Shown: positions 6,995 through 14,128 of the stretch, piece after piece
How the letters are laid out: every line of letters starts with the position of its first letter
Position numbering within the stretch: the first letter of the stretch is position 1
Assembly (NCBI GenBank): GCA_016932965.1
Contig: JAFGBW010000140.1
Span: 1-15,405, forward strand
Direction of reading: 5' to 3'
Length of the DNA stretch: 15,405 bases
Source: Candidatus Auribacterota bacterium
GTDB lineage: Bacteria; Auribacterota; JAFGBW01
Position numbers and translations under genes: made by a program
Notes under the pieces: generated by a model
Told to the model about the DNA's origin: nothing
What the model saw: the letters and a program-made list of their open reading frames with translations, nothing else
Database searches by the model: none

Positions 6995-7717
6995 TTAATA
7001 AAGCCCCAGTTTTTCCCAGATTTTGGTTATCCATCCCTTTTTACGCTGGTCGTTCAACGGACCTTTACCCTCAAGAGTGATTTTCGCGTCCGCGACATAT
7101 CTGGACAGGATCGAATTGTCAGCGCCGATATCTTCGGGACGTACGATGCCGGAAAGGACAATGATCCTTTCCTGTTTATCCACATTGACCTGGCGTCTTC
7201 CTTCTATGATAAAGTTGCCGTTCGGCAAGACTTCAAGGATCATGGCTGTGATGTTTCCTGTGATGGTGTCTGAGCTGGAAAGGGCTCCGTCTCCTTCGAA
7301 ATCGGCCTCGGAATTCCAATTGGAATCCGGCAGGGTTCCCCGATGCGTACCCAGTCTTGAACCGATATATGGGGCGTTGGCATAGAGCGGGTCTGTTTTG
7401 GCAGTCGGAGCCGAGGCAGTGGGAAATAAAAGGCTTTTGATCGTGGAAGCCACCGATGATTTTTTGGATAGTGTTGTTTTTCCGCTGTTGGCTGTCCTGG
7501 AACTTTCAGAAATGATCACGTTGATTATGTCACCGACATTTCTTGCTCTTTTGTCGGAAAAAAGAGAGGCGGTGACCGGATTGGCTGTTCCCTTGAACAA
7601 GGAGGTGGCTCCCGCCTGTGAAAAAGTCAGTTCTAATATTGCTATTAAGAAAAATAGCATCAGACGGATTGATCCGGTATGGGTTTTCATGATTGAGTTT
7701 GCTGTTTGTTTTTTCAT
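6995..7717 (-). CDS. flgH: Flagellar L-ring protein FlgH, without a lipobox cysteine
   Basis: 240 residues (usual length about 230). Family signatures are SLFSDKRARNVGDIINVIIS near 52-71, a central variable Ser/Thr-rich part, then NGNFIIEGRRQVNVDKQERI and VADAKITLEGKGPLNDQRKK, then GWITKIWEKLGLY. FlgH builds the ring in the outer membrane through which the rod passes. In well-studied species it is a lipoprotein anchored through an N-terminal cysteine. Here the N-terminus (basic stretch, hydrophobic core about 18-31, then SQAGA-T) looks like an ordinary signal peptide, and the protein contains no cysteine at all. The ATG at 7717 has CGAGGT upstream; an internal ATG at residue 10 is the alternative start and has no clear site. 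Confidence 0.95.
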   Translation of the reverse strand: MKKQTANSIMKTHTGSIRLMLFFLIAILELTFSQAGATSLFKGTANPVTASLFSDKRARNVGDIINVIISESSRTANSGKTTLSKKSSVASTIKSLLFPTASAPTAKTDPLYANAPYIGSRLGTHRGTLPDSNWNSEADFEGDGALSSSDTITGNITAMILEVLPNGNFIIEGRRQVNVDKQERIIVLSGIVRPEDIGADNSILSRYVADAKITLEGKGPLNDQRKKGWITKIWEKLGLY

Positions 7718-7758
7718 GCTGAAACCTCGATTTTGATTTTCATTTTATCAACCATTCC

Positions 7759-8781
7759 TTACCTGGATTGAACAAAGACCGTTCCGTTATCCCCGACACG
7801 GCCGGTCACCAGCCTGCCGGTATCGATATTTTTCGCCTGAATATATTTTCCCGGATATCCGTCTTCCATCGCCTTGCCTGAAACCGTGATATTCAATAAT
7901 TCACTTTGGATTCGGATATTGACCATCTGTCCCTTTCTGACCGTAACGGGGGATCCCACCATTTTTGTTTGCATGAGCGCACCTTTTCTAATGTCCCTGA
8001 GGGCGGTCTTTCCGATGAAATATTGGTTGTCAGTTTGTCCATTCATGCCCTTTTTTCTTTCTTTGCGGACCAGATAGAGGTCGTTTTCGGAAATCAGAGA
8101 TCCTTTTGCTATAAGATGCGAAGCGGCCCAGACTTTCTCAAAGGTTCGGACATGGAAGGTCAGATTGAAGATTTTTTTATTTTCTTTTTTTTGTCGGATT
8201 TTTACATTCAAGAGCACGGACTCCGTTCCTTCTCCGGCAAGAATCCGGAACACGAAATCCACCTTGCCTTCAGGAAGAATCACTTCCTGACAAGTGGTTC
8301 TCGGTTCCAAGAGCACATTCGGATCAGTCAGGCCTATTTTTTGAAGCAGGAAAGCTTTGGCTCTTTCAAGGATTTCATCAGAGGAAATCTTCCTGGTTGG
8401 GGAACTGACCCGGGTTCTGTCGGCTCCTGAAAAAACAAGAGGTTTTGTATTGATCCGGTTTCTTTTCAGATACCATAACACTTCGTATTTTCCATATTCT
8501 TCCGAAATACCGGCCTTGGGACTCTTGCCCAGGATCAATGTATTCAATTCATTCAACAGGTCGAGGTCTTTTCCTTTTATCTCAGCGATGTCTTTCAGTA
8601 GGACCACGTTCCCGCGGGCTATGGCGGATTCTTTCAGGGAAATTTCAACTTGTGCGAAACCGTCGCACTCGACAGTCATACAAAGAACAATGGCCAGGAG
8701 AAGAAGCGCTCCTGAAAAAGAGCGCTTCATGCTTCGATTTGACTTGAACGTACCACTAGAATTGTGACGGATGATTTTCAT
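7759..8781 (-). CDS. flgA: P-ring assembly chaperone FlgA (SAF domain)
   Basis: 340 residues, longer than the approximately 220-residue enterobacterial form; the added length is mainly N-terminal to the SAF region. A long basic N-region precedes the hydrophobic signal core (about 22-36) with likely cleavage near GFA-Q (residue 43). The SAF domain covers about 217-277 (VWAASHLIAKGSLISENDLY), followed by a beta-rich C-terminal domain ending RLVTGRVGDNGTVFVQS, both classic FlgA features. FlgA is a periplasmic chaperone for FlgI. The ATG at 8781 overlaps the flgG stop by 1 nt (TAATG), with AGGA inside flgG, indicating translational coupling. A second ATG at residue 18 gives a more normal signal peptide but has no ribosome site. 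Confidence 0.93.
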   Translation of the reverse strand: MKIIRHNSSGTFKSNRSMKRSFSGALLLLAIVLCMTVECDGFAQVEISLKESAIARGNVVLLKDIAEIKGKDLDLLNELNTLILGKSPKAGISEEYGKYEVLWYLKRNRINTKPLVFSGADRTRVSSPTRKISSDEILERAKAFLLQKIGLTDPNVLLEPRTTCQEVILPEGKVDFVFRILAGEGTESVLLNVKIRQKKENKKIFNLTFHVRTFEKVWAASHLIAKGSLISENDLYLVRKERKKGMNGQTDNQYFIGKTALRDIRKGALMQTKMVGSPVTVRKGQMVNIRIQSELLNITVSGKAMEDGYPGKYIQAKNIDTGRLVTGRVGDNGTVFVQSR

Positions 8782-9563
8782 TATCTCAGCTGTCCTGCGG
8801 TTTGGAGCATGTCATCGCCCACACGGATGGCCTTGGAATTCATTTCATAGGCTCTTTGAGCGAGGATCAGGTTCACCATTTCTTCCACGATCTGGACGTT
8901 AGACAATTCAAGAAAGCCCTGTGCGAGCGTGCCTGCCCCGTTATTTCCGGGGGTCTCTAACGTGGCTGCACCTGAAGCAGGCGTTTCCGTGAAGAGATTC
9001 TTTCCGATCGCTTTCAACCCCTGGGGATTGGCAAACATGGCCAACTGCAGCGTTCCCACGTTTGTTGAGGCGCCATTTTGGTCCAGGACGCTCACCGTGC
9101 CATCATTACCGATGGTGATGGACACGGTTCCTGTCGGGATGGCAATAGTGGGTATGAATTTGAATCCGTCAGGCGTGACCATTTCAGAATTCGTATCCAG
9201 TTTGATGGCCCCGTCCCTGGTGTAAGCAGTGGAACCGTCCGGCATGGCCACCTGAAGGAATCCGGTTCCTTCAATGGCAACATCCAGCGGATTGGATGTG
9301 TTCACCAGGTCACCCTGTTTAAAAATTTTTGCCACGCTGGTCGGACGGACTCCCAGTCCGATTTCAATGCCGCAGGGAACCGTGGCTCCGGAGACGAATT
9401 CCGCTCCTGCCGGACGGATTTCCTGATACAACAGATCCTGAAAATCCACACGATTTTTTTTGAAGCCGGTTGTGTTGACGTTGGCAATGTTGTTGGAAAT
9501 GGTATCCACATACATCTGGTTTCCTATCATTCCCGTGGAAGCAGTGAATAAAGCCGGAATCAT
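8781..9563 (-). CDS. flgG: Flagellar distal rod protein FlgG
   Basis: 260 residues, the same length as enterobacterial FlgG. The N-terminal rod signature is ALFTASTGMIGNQMYVDTIS, then NNIANVNTTGFKKNRVDFQD. The central FlgE/F/G homologous region includes NTSNPLDVAIEGTGFLQVAM and YTRDGAIKLDTN, and the C-terminal helix ends QRAYEMNSKAIRVGDDMLQT. FlgG forms the distal rod that crosses the P and L rings, encoded just downstream in this operon. The ribosome site CAGGAGGAC is ideally spaced. The 73-nt gap after flgF holds no recognisable promoter. Confidence 0.97.
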   Translation of the reverse strand: MIPALFTASTGMIGNQMYVDTISNNIANVNTTGFKKNRVDFQDLLYQEIRPAGAEFVSGATVPCGIEIGLGVRPTSVAKIFKQGDLVNTSNPLDVAIEGTGFLQVAMPDGSTAYTRDGAIKLDTNSEMVTPDGFKFIPTIAIPTGTVSITIGNDGTVSVLDQNGASTNVGTLQLAMFANPQGLKAIGKNLFTETPASGAATLETPGNNGAGTLAQGFLELSNVQIVEEMVNLILAQRAYEMNSKAIRVGDDMLQTAGQLR

Positions 9564-9636
9564 GGTGTCCTCCTGTTAAAATTGAATTGCCGCTTTTCTC
9601 GAAGCGTATTTAAATGCGATCATTTTCATGGATGAT

Positions 9637-10416
9637 TTACCCTCCAAAGGCACTGATGAGATTGCTCACACTTTGCTGGATTGTTTTCAGAGCGTTCGCA
9701 TTGGCGTCAAACAATCTCTGGTTGAACATGATTTCCACCATGTTTTCCACAGGGGAGGTATTGGCCATTTCAAGGTAACCTTGACAGATTTTGGCATCCG
9801 AAGCCACGGTTCCGGGATTTTCTTCCGTGGTTTTCCAAAGGCCGTAACCCAGCCGTTCGAGTTGTTCCGGGTTGGTGAATTTGACCAGGTCCAGTTTGCC
9901 CACCGTGACTTTTTTTGATGCTGCATCCAGGTAGTAGACAGTTCCGTCATCCAATATTCCCAAGCTGCCTGTCAGTTTTCCCGGTTCCGCTCCTTCGAAC
10001 ACGACGGGACTTCCGGAATCTAAAAGCACCTTATATCCTTCATCCGTTACCAGTTCATGGAGGCTGTTGATTTTAAAAACTCCTTTTCTGGAGTAAACCT
10101 TGCCGAAATCCGTTTCCAGGGTAAAGAAACCGTCGCCTTCAATCGCATAATCCATGGGATCGCCCGTGTATTTTAAAGGACCCTGAGAAAAATCCGTGAT
10201 CCCCTGAATGATATCGATCCCTGATGCAAAATCCGTTTCCGCTCCCGGGGCAAATTTTTCCAATTCTCTCTTGAATTCCTCGTCAAAAGAATGAAAGACC
10301 ACGAATTCCTTTTTATAGCCGCTGACATTGGAATTCACCATGTTGGAGGTCAGGTGATTCATGGCAATATCTCTGGTGACCAATCCGGTTGCCGATGCAT
10401 AAAGTCCTGAGAACAT
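9637..10416 (-). CDS. flgF: Flagellar proximal/distal rod protein FlgF
   Basis: 259 residues (usual 250-260). It has the rod-protein N-terminus MFSGLYASATGLVTRDIAMN with SNMVNSNVSGYKKE, the shared FlgF/FlgG core (TGDPMDYAIEGDGFF, YSRKGVFKI), and the C-terminal motif ENMVEIMFNQRLFDANANAL. It is the FlgF paralogue of the FlgG encoded next, by divergence and by order (flgF-flgG). It is the first gene of the operon, with a very strong ribosome site (GGGAGGT, 5-8 nt from the ATG) and a sigma-54-type promoter about 60 nt upstream. The earlier rod/hook genes (flgB, flgC, fliE, flgD, flgE) are not in the window. Confidence 0.92.
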   Translation of the reverse strand: MFSGLYASATGLVTRDIAMNHLTSNMVNSNVSGYKKEFVVFHSFDEEFKRELEKFAPGAETDFASGIDIIQGITDFSQGPLKYTGDPMDYAIEGDGFFTLETDFGKVYSRKGVFKINSLHELVTDEGYKVLLDSGSPVVFEGAEPGKLTGSLGILDDGTVYYLDAASKKVTVGKLDLVKFTNPEQLERLGYGLWKTTEENPGTVASDAKICQGYLEMANTSPVENMVEIMFNQRLFDANANALKTIQQSVSNLISAFGG

Positions 10417-10473
10417 GTTTAACCTCCCTAATGATGAGTCCGGTAATTCCGCCGGAGCTCTTTCAAAAGGAAA

Positions 10474-10489
10474 AGCATAGGATATGCCA
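10474..10489 (-). promoter_or_regulatory. Sigma-54 (RpoN)-type -24/-12 promoter for the flagellar operon
   Basis: Minus-strand TGGCATATCCTATGCT fits the GG-N10-GC layout exactly (GG at 10487-10488, GC at 10475-10476), with the conserved TGGCA and TGC blocks. Against the fuller consensus TGGCACG-N4-TTGCW it departs at a few spacer-side bases. The start point would be near 10463, giving a leader of about 47 nt with the flgF ribosome site. RpoN control of rod/hook genes is established in several flagellated phyla. Confidence 0.65.
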
Positions 10490-10497
10490 GGGGAAAT

Positions 10498-10532
10498 GAA
10501 TTGAGAATTGAGAATGGAGAATCAAGAATTAT
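10498..10532 (+). repeat. Tandem heptamer array (GAATTGA type)
   Basis: Five adjacent 7-mers: GAATTGA, GAATTGA, GAATGGA, GAATCAA, GAATTAT. The same heptamer type recurs at 10979-10999, 11394-11400 (inverted), 14792-14805 and 14864-14878 (inverted). It sits directly upstream of the sigma-54 promoter. Confidence 0.6.
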
Positions 10533-10582
10533 AATAGTATAATATATTGAAAATTCAATGAGTTATGGCAGTATTTTTTTTG

Positions 10583-10620
10583 TTTCGAAATTTATATTGT
10601 ATTAGATCGAAATATATTTG
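10583..10620 (-). promoter_or_regulatory. Candidate enhancer (activator) site pair upstream of the flgF promoter
   Basis: Two direct repeats, TCGAAATTTATATT (10585-10598) and TCGAAATATATTTG (10607-10620), are offset by 22 bp, about two helical turns. They lie about 120-160 nt upstream of the predicted sigma-54 start, where activators of RpoN promoters usually bind. The DNA between is very AT-rich and holds ATTGAA-AA-TTCAAT (10546-10559). This is inference from position and repetition only. Confidence 0.3.
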
Positions 10621-10814
10621 TATGCATTTATTTAAATTAGTTCTGGGAATTTTTTGCCTAGGCTTTTTTTCATTGATTTATAGGCAGTAATGATGTGAAG
10701 ATAATTCATGTAGCCTTTTTGTTCGACGAATATCAGCCGTTATGGGGGGATCTTCCTGTCTGAATAGTAATTACAGAGGAATAGGATTACAACGAAGGGC
10801 GGAAGTTTGTTTCC

Positions 10815-10870
10815 TGCCTTAAAGGCATGAATCTCAGATGACAAATTTCAAATTACAGGCATTTCGCCTG
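10815..10870. repeat. Pair of short palindromes in the 10.4-11.6 kb gap
   Basis: TGCCTT-A-AAGGCA (10815-10827) and CAGGC-ATTTC-GCCTG (10856-10870) lie 28 nt apart. No gene is nearby. The rest of 10640-10975 shows no supported reading frame or other feature that I can see. Confidence 0.4.
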
Positions 10871-10990
10871 CTTCCTTCGAGGTGAAAAAATACAAGTTTT
10901 TTTATATGCCTTCTCAAAAGAATCTATGGGTGAGATAAGCTGGAATTTTATTATATCGTAATGCTTAGGAACAAGTTAGAATTCAGGAGT

Positions 10991-11403
10991 CAGAATTCAG
11001 TATGGAAAAGAAAAGAGCTAAAACTTTTCAAGATTTAATGGTTTGGCAAAAAGCCCATGCGTTCGTTTTAAGAGTTTATTCTTTTAGCCGATCATTTCCC
11101 AAAGAAGAAATGTTTGATTTGAGTTCCCAATTCTGAAGTGCTTCTGTCTCTATACCGGCAAATATTGCTGAAGGTTTCAAAAAAAATCTGACAAGGACAA
11201 AATGCGTTTTTTCAATATCGCTAAAGGCTCAGTTGAAGAATGCCGTTCTTGAATGTCAGGCTAAAAATGAGGAAATAAGATGAAATACGATAAAATAAAG
11301 GGTTTTATTGAAAATTTAAAGAAGCCGGATATAGAATTGCTGCGACCAACGGGAGTCCCCCTTTGGGGATGGAGGCCGAAGGCCGGAACAATACTGAATT
11401 CTG
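10991..11403. mobile_element. 413-bp unit with 13-bp perfect terminal inverted repeats around a decayed S23 gene
   Basis: CAGAATTCAGTAT (10991-11003) is perfectly repeated in inverse at 11391-11403. The left end lies in heptamer-type DNA (GAATTCA, GGAGTCA, GAATTCA at 10979-10999). Between the ends are the broken four-helix-bundle gene (11002-11283) and two small hairpins, CCCC-TTT-GGGG (11358-11368) and GGCC-GAA-GGCC (11374-11384). I see no transposase and no clear target-site duplication. Calling it mobile is inference; it may be a non-autonomous element or a repeat-framed passenger. Confidence 0.4.
11002..11283 (+). pseudogene. Decayed four-helix-bundle protein (S23/IVP family)
   Basis: From the ATG the frame reads a clear S23-family N-terminus: TFQDLMVWQKAHAFVLRVYS, FSRSFPKEEMFDLSSQ. 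An in-frame TGA follows at 11134-11136, where the family normally continues into RRAAVSIPANIAEGF; the sequence after the stop, SASVSIPANIAEGF, keeps the family core. A second lesion lies at the 8-A run 11179-11186: a shift there restores SDKDKMRFFNIAKGSVEECR, again family sequence, which then ends at a TGA. The gene therefore has at least a nonsense change and a frameshift. Intact relatives are about 115-130-residue helical bundles first known from 23S rRNA intervening sequences and also common as stand-alone genes; their role is poorly known. Being full of lesions, this copy is very probably non-functional. Confidence 0.85.
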
Positions 11404-11496
11404 CTCATCAAGGAAGAAAAGAATATAAAACCGAAAAAAATGGTTAAAAATACCCACAGTTTTTTTTATAGAGCCAAGTTTTTATATATTAATATA
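11404..11496. other. AT-rich spacer, nothing recognised
   Basis: About 90 AT-rich bases with an 8-T run near 11460-11467. No stem precedes the T-run, so I do not call a terminator. No reading frame is supported. Confidence 0.4.
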
Positions 11497-11551
11497 AACC
11501 GCTTAGAGCGGTTCTCATTTTAAAGCTATCGGCTCTGCCGGTAGTATATTT
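11497..11551 (+). repeat. Two-hairpin element, copy A
   Basis: Hairpin 1 is AACCGCT-TAG-AGCGGTT (11497-11513). Hairpin 2 is CTATCGGC-TCT-GCCGGTAG (11526-11544), an 8-bp stem with one T-G wobble. The element aligns over about 55 bases with 14896-14952 on the same strand (about 40 identical), and hairpin 2 has compensating changes between copies. It could be a structured RNA, a REP-like DNA repeat or a transcription-end element. Confidence 0.55.
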
Positions 11552-11575
11552 ACTAAAATCTGTTTCAGCAGAATA

Positions 11576-11608
11576 AAAAACCGGCCGGTTTTTGACCGGC
11601 CGGTTTTT
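11576..11608 (-). terminator. Strong intrinsic terminator of the TonB-dependent receptor gene
   Basis: The inverted repeat AAAAACCGGCCGG (11576-11588) and CCGGCCGGTTTTT (11596-11608) surrounds a 7-nt loop, about 30 nt after the receptor stop. Runs on both sides make it usable in both directions. Confidence 0.9.
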
Positions 11609-11638
11609 ATCATTCTAACTAACTGGAAAAGATATCAA

Positions 11639-13954
11639 TTAGAAAGTAAATGAGCTTTTGATGCCTATCACCGTAGGCTCATCAACAGCCGCTCCGCCTT
11701 CCATGATATACACATAGCGCCAGTTCTTGGTCAGCTTCAGCAGGTTCTGTCCATACAGGGTGACTGACCAGGGTTCCGTTATCTTGTATGAAAGAGCCAG
11801 ATCAAATCTGAAATCCATTTCAAATATGTCTTCACCTTCCATTTTATCCAGATTGTCTTGGGTAACTGTTTGAACGGAAGTTCCGACAGAACCTTCTTCG
11901 TACATTTTCATCCAGTTTTTATTGCCTTCATATTCCCAGACCACTCTCATGCTGTTGAAGAGAGTCAGTTTTTCGGTCAGTTTCATGATGGTATAAAACT
12001 TGGTGACATGGTTTGCCCAGTTCATCCTGTCATCACCGGTGCTGTATCTTCTGACTCCTTCCTGATCCAGGTTGTTTGAATCAGAACGGCTGAGATAACT
12101 GCCTGATTGGTCAGCAGCCAGTTCAAAATCCAGTTCTGCTGAATAAGCATGGTTCAGGCCGTAGATATATTTCTCATCTTCGGTTTTGTATTGAAGGGTC
12201 ACGTCAACACCGCCAAGGGTTAAGCTGCCTGTAATCGTGGTTGTGGCCCTCGGATCTCCCTCTGCATTGGCACCGGAATTCCAGCCCAAAAGGTCAGCCT
12301 TGCTGTAAAACAGGGCGACTTCTGCTGAAAACTGCGGGGTCACGTTTTTCTTGTAGATGAATTCCAGTCCGTCAAATTCTTCCGGTTCCGGAGTCTGGTT
12401 GTTAAAATAATCCGCTGAAATAAGCTGAATGGTGGTGTTTTCGCGGATGGACCGCTGGATGTTGAATTTGAATAGTCCGGCAGTTTCATTATTGTAAATA
12501 AGAGAAAGACGGGGTGAAAAGCTCATGTCTGAAAATTCATATTTATCCGCTCTACCGGACAGCATGATGTCGAATTCCGGAGTCAATGAAAAGTTCATCT
12601 CCGCCAGGAACGCATAGCTCGACATGTCAGCGCTGGTCAGGTAAACCTGCCTGTCTGTCCCGATCCAGGAACGTGCTGCCAACGCAGGAGACCCCGGACG
12701 ACTTACAAAGAGAACTCCGTCATCCATGATGAATTCGTCCTCATCGTCATCTCCCCAGCCCTGGTCCAGACTGTCCTTGGCCAACTCGAATCCGAACGCA
12801 GACTTGATTTTTTCCGTGATATTGTATTTGAGGATGCTTTTTAAAAGGATCCTGCTTTCCGAGTAATTTTCCACGTAATTGCCTTTTTCAATCGTGCTTT
12901 GGTCTGTTCTTTCCTGGTCAATATTGCTGTAGCTGAGAGTGGTTTTTAACGAAAGGTCATCTGAAAAAACATGATTGTTTTCACCGGCAAAGATGCATTG
13001 CTGCACTCCGGTTGCGGATGAGTTTTCCCAGTCTCCGTTGTTGTTCCGCTGATAAAACCACGTCGGAGCACCGCCTGTAGAGTGCGCCCATACAACCATT
13101 CTGGATGTGCCTGATCTGGTATACCTGCCCCAGATTTTGAATTCTTTGAAAAGCGCCAGTTCAGCATAGGCTTTGATCTGAGCTCTGTCCAGATAATCCG
13201 GATAGTATTCCAGAACAGGTGATACATAGGTGTTGGTATCGAGCACCATGGGCGAGACATACCTGGCTTCTACAGAGGGGGGGGCAAAGGTAAAAATATC
13301 AGGTTCTTCCTGTCCGTCAGTCGCCGTATAACTGACGTACGAGTATAATCCGAAATTATCCCCGACAAAGGAATTGCTGAGATGAATGCCCTTTGAACTG
13401 TATTCGGTCACATACTGCACACCGACTACAGTGCCTTTCTGGACAACAGAGGCATTTTTCGTCGTGATGCTGATCACACCGGCAACCGCGCCGGGTCCAT
13501 AAGTTACAGAACCGGGCCCGCGGATGACTTCCACTTTTTCAATATCATTGATATCCCAGTTTTCCATTTCTGTCACCACACCGGCGTGGGAACGCTGATT
13601 GGCAAGCACTCCGTTGACCAATAAAAGCCACGTATAGTCCCTGTCTATCACCAGTCCTCTCAATCCCATGTGGGTGGAATCAAAATGCGTGAAAGTCTGA
13701 AAACCCGGAACAAACATCTCCAGTAGATCATATAAGTTTCTTACCGGAGCCAGGGCGATTTTTTCCTTGTCAATCACGGTGGTTGAAACCGGTGATTTTT
13801 CTTTTTGAGTCTGGGTCAGGGTGCCTGCTGCAATCGGAATTTCTTCAAAAAGCAGGTATTCCAGGCCTTCCTCTGCAATATTGGCCTGCTGGGCGTATAC
13901 AGAACACCCTGTAGCCAGCATCAATGTCATCAGGTACAAGAACAATTTTTTCAT
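11639..13954 (-). CDS. TonB-dependent outer-membrane receptor
   Basis: 771 residues. A signal peptide (1-21, cleavage near VYA-QQ) is followed by a TonB-box-like segment around 37-44 (FEEIPIAAG). A plug domain at about 53-168 has the diagnostic IEKVEVIRGPGSVTYGPGAV, then AGVISI. A long beta-barrel follows, rich in alternating aromatic strands, ending in phenylalanine (SSFTF) as outer-membrane barrels do. Such receptors import siderophores, cobalamin, metals or glycans using TonB-ExbBD energy. The plug start (SPVSTTVIDKEKI) is of the common BtuB/FepA type, without a carboxypeptidase-like extension. No neighbouring transporter, biosynthesis or regulator gene indicates the substrate. The cysteine at 17 (LATGC) is not a good lipobox. 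AAAGGA precedes the ATG at 13954. It has its own promoter and terminator, so it is monocistronic. Confidence 0.92.
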   Translation of the reverse strand: MKKLFLYLMTLMLATGCSVYAQQANIAEEGLEYLLFEEIPIAAGTLTQTQKEKSPVSTTVIDKEKIALAPVRNLYDLLEMFVPGFQTFTHFDSTHMGLRGLVIDRDYTWLLLVNGVLANQRSHAGVVTEMENWDINDIEKVEVIRGPGSVTYGPGAVAGVISITTKNASVVQKGTVVGVQYVTEYSSKGIHLSNSFVGDNFGLYSYVSYTATDGQEEPDIFTFAPPSVEARYVSPMVLDTNTYVSPVLEYYPDYLDRAQIKAYAELALFKEFKIWGRYTRSGTSRMVVWAHSTGGAPTWFYQRNNNGDWENSSATGVQQCIFAGENNHVFSDDLSLKTTLSYSNIDQERTDQSTIEKGNYVENYSESRILLKSILKYNITEKIKSAFGFELAKDSLDQGWGDDDEDEFIMDDGVLFVSRPGSPALAARSWIGTDRQVYLTSADMSSYAFLAEMNFSLTPEFDIMLSGRADKYEFSDMSFSPRLSLIYNNETAGLFKFNIQRSIRENTTIQLISADYFNNQTPEPEEFDGLEFIYKKNVTPQFSAEVALFYSKADLLGWNSGANAEGDPRATTTITGSLTLGGVDVTLQYKTEDEKYIYGLNHAYSAELDFELAADQSGSYLSRSDSNNLDQEGVRRYSTGDDRMNWANHVTKFYTIMKLTEKLTLFNSMRVVWEYEGNKNWMKMYEEGSVGTSVQTVTQDNLDKMEGEDIFEMDFRFDLALSYKITEPWSVTLYGQNLLKLTKNWRYVYIMEGGAAVDEPTVIGIKSSFTF

Positions 13955-14093
13955 TCTTTTTTTCCTTTGTTAGGTGTTAAGTTTAAAGTTTGAAATCAAC
14001 CATTTATTTCTTACAAATTTGACAAATCTATGAAAAAGTAATGTACCTCCTTTCTCATTCAAAAATAAAGGGTTAGACAATATGACAAAAATT
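13955..14093 (-). promoter_or_regulatory. Long leader of the receptor gene, with an orphan Shine-Dalgarno and micro-ORF
   Basis: The predicted transcript starts near 14093, giving about 139 nt of leader. It contains AAAGGAGGT (14045-14053, minus), a better ribosome site than the gene's own, with no ATG, GTG or TTG at usable spacing after it. A 15-codon frame, MRKEVHYFFIDLSNL, runs from 14058 to 14011 and overlaps that site. No named riboswitch is recognised. Confidence 0.35.
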
Positions 14094-14099
14094 TTTTTT

Positions 14100-14128
14100 A
14101 TTATATATGATTGAATGTGATATGTAAA
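14100..14128 (-). promoter_or_regulatory. Sigma-70-type promoter of the receptor gene
   Basis: Minus strand TTTACA (14123-14128), 17-bp spacer, TATAAT (14100-14105): a perfect -10 and a 5-of-6 -35. It abuts the stop codon of the acetyltransferase gene (14129-14131). Confidence 0.7.

Noticed and set aside
7906-8430. 174-codon plus-strand frame and other long plus-strand frames across 2.3-10.4 kb
   Set aside because: All are antisense to well-recognised flagellar genes and lack ribosome sites or family similarity.
10498-10532. Heptamer tract as a CRISPR array
   Set aside because: The units are adjacent 7-mers with no spacers, and no cas genes are present.
10528-10533. Sigma-70 promoter for flgF using TATAAT on the minus strand
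   Set aside because: The best partner, TTGAAT, is 19 bp away, and the tract is a low-complexity AT-rich repeat. The GG-N10-GC site nearer the gene fits better, though this one is not excluded.
11441-11475. Terminator at the 8-T run after the S23 unit
   Set aside because: No stem directly precedes the T-run.
13900-13954. Receptor as a lipoprotein (LATGC near residue 17)
   Set aside because: The residue at -3 is alanine rather than L/V/I, a normal cleavage site VYA-QQ follows, and TonB-dependent barrels do not need a lipid anchor.
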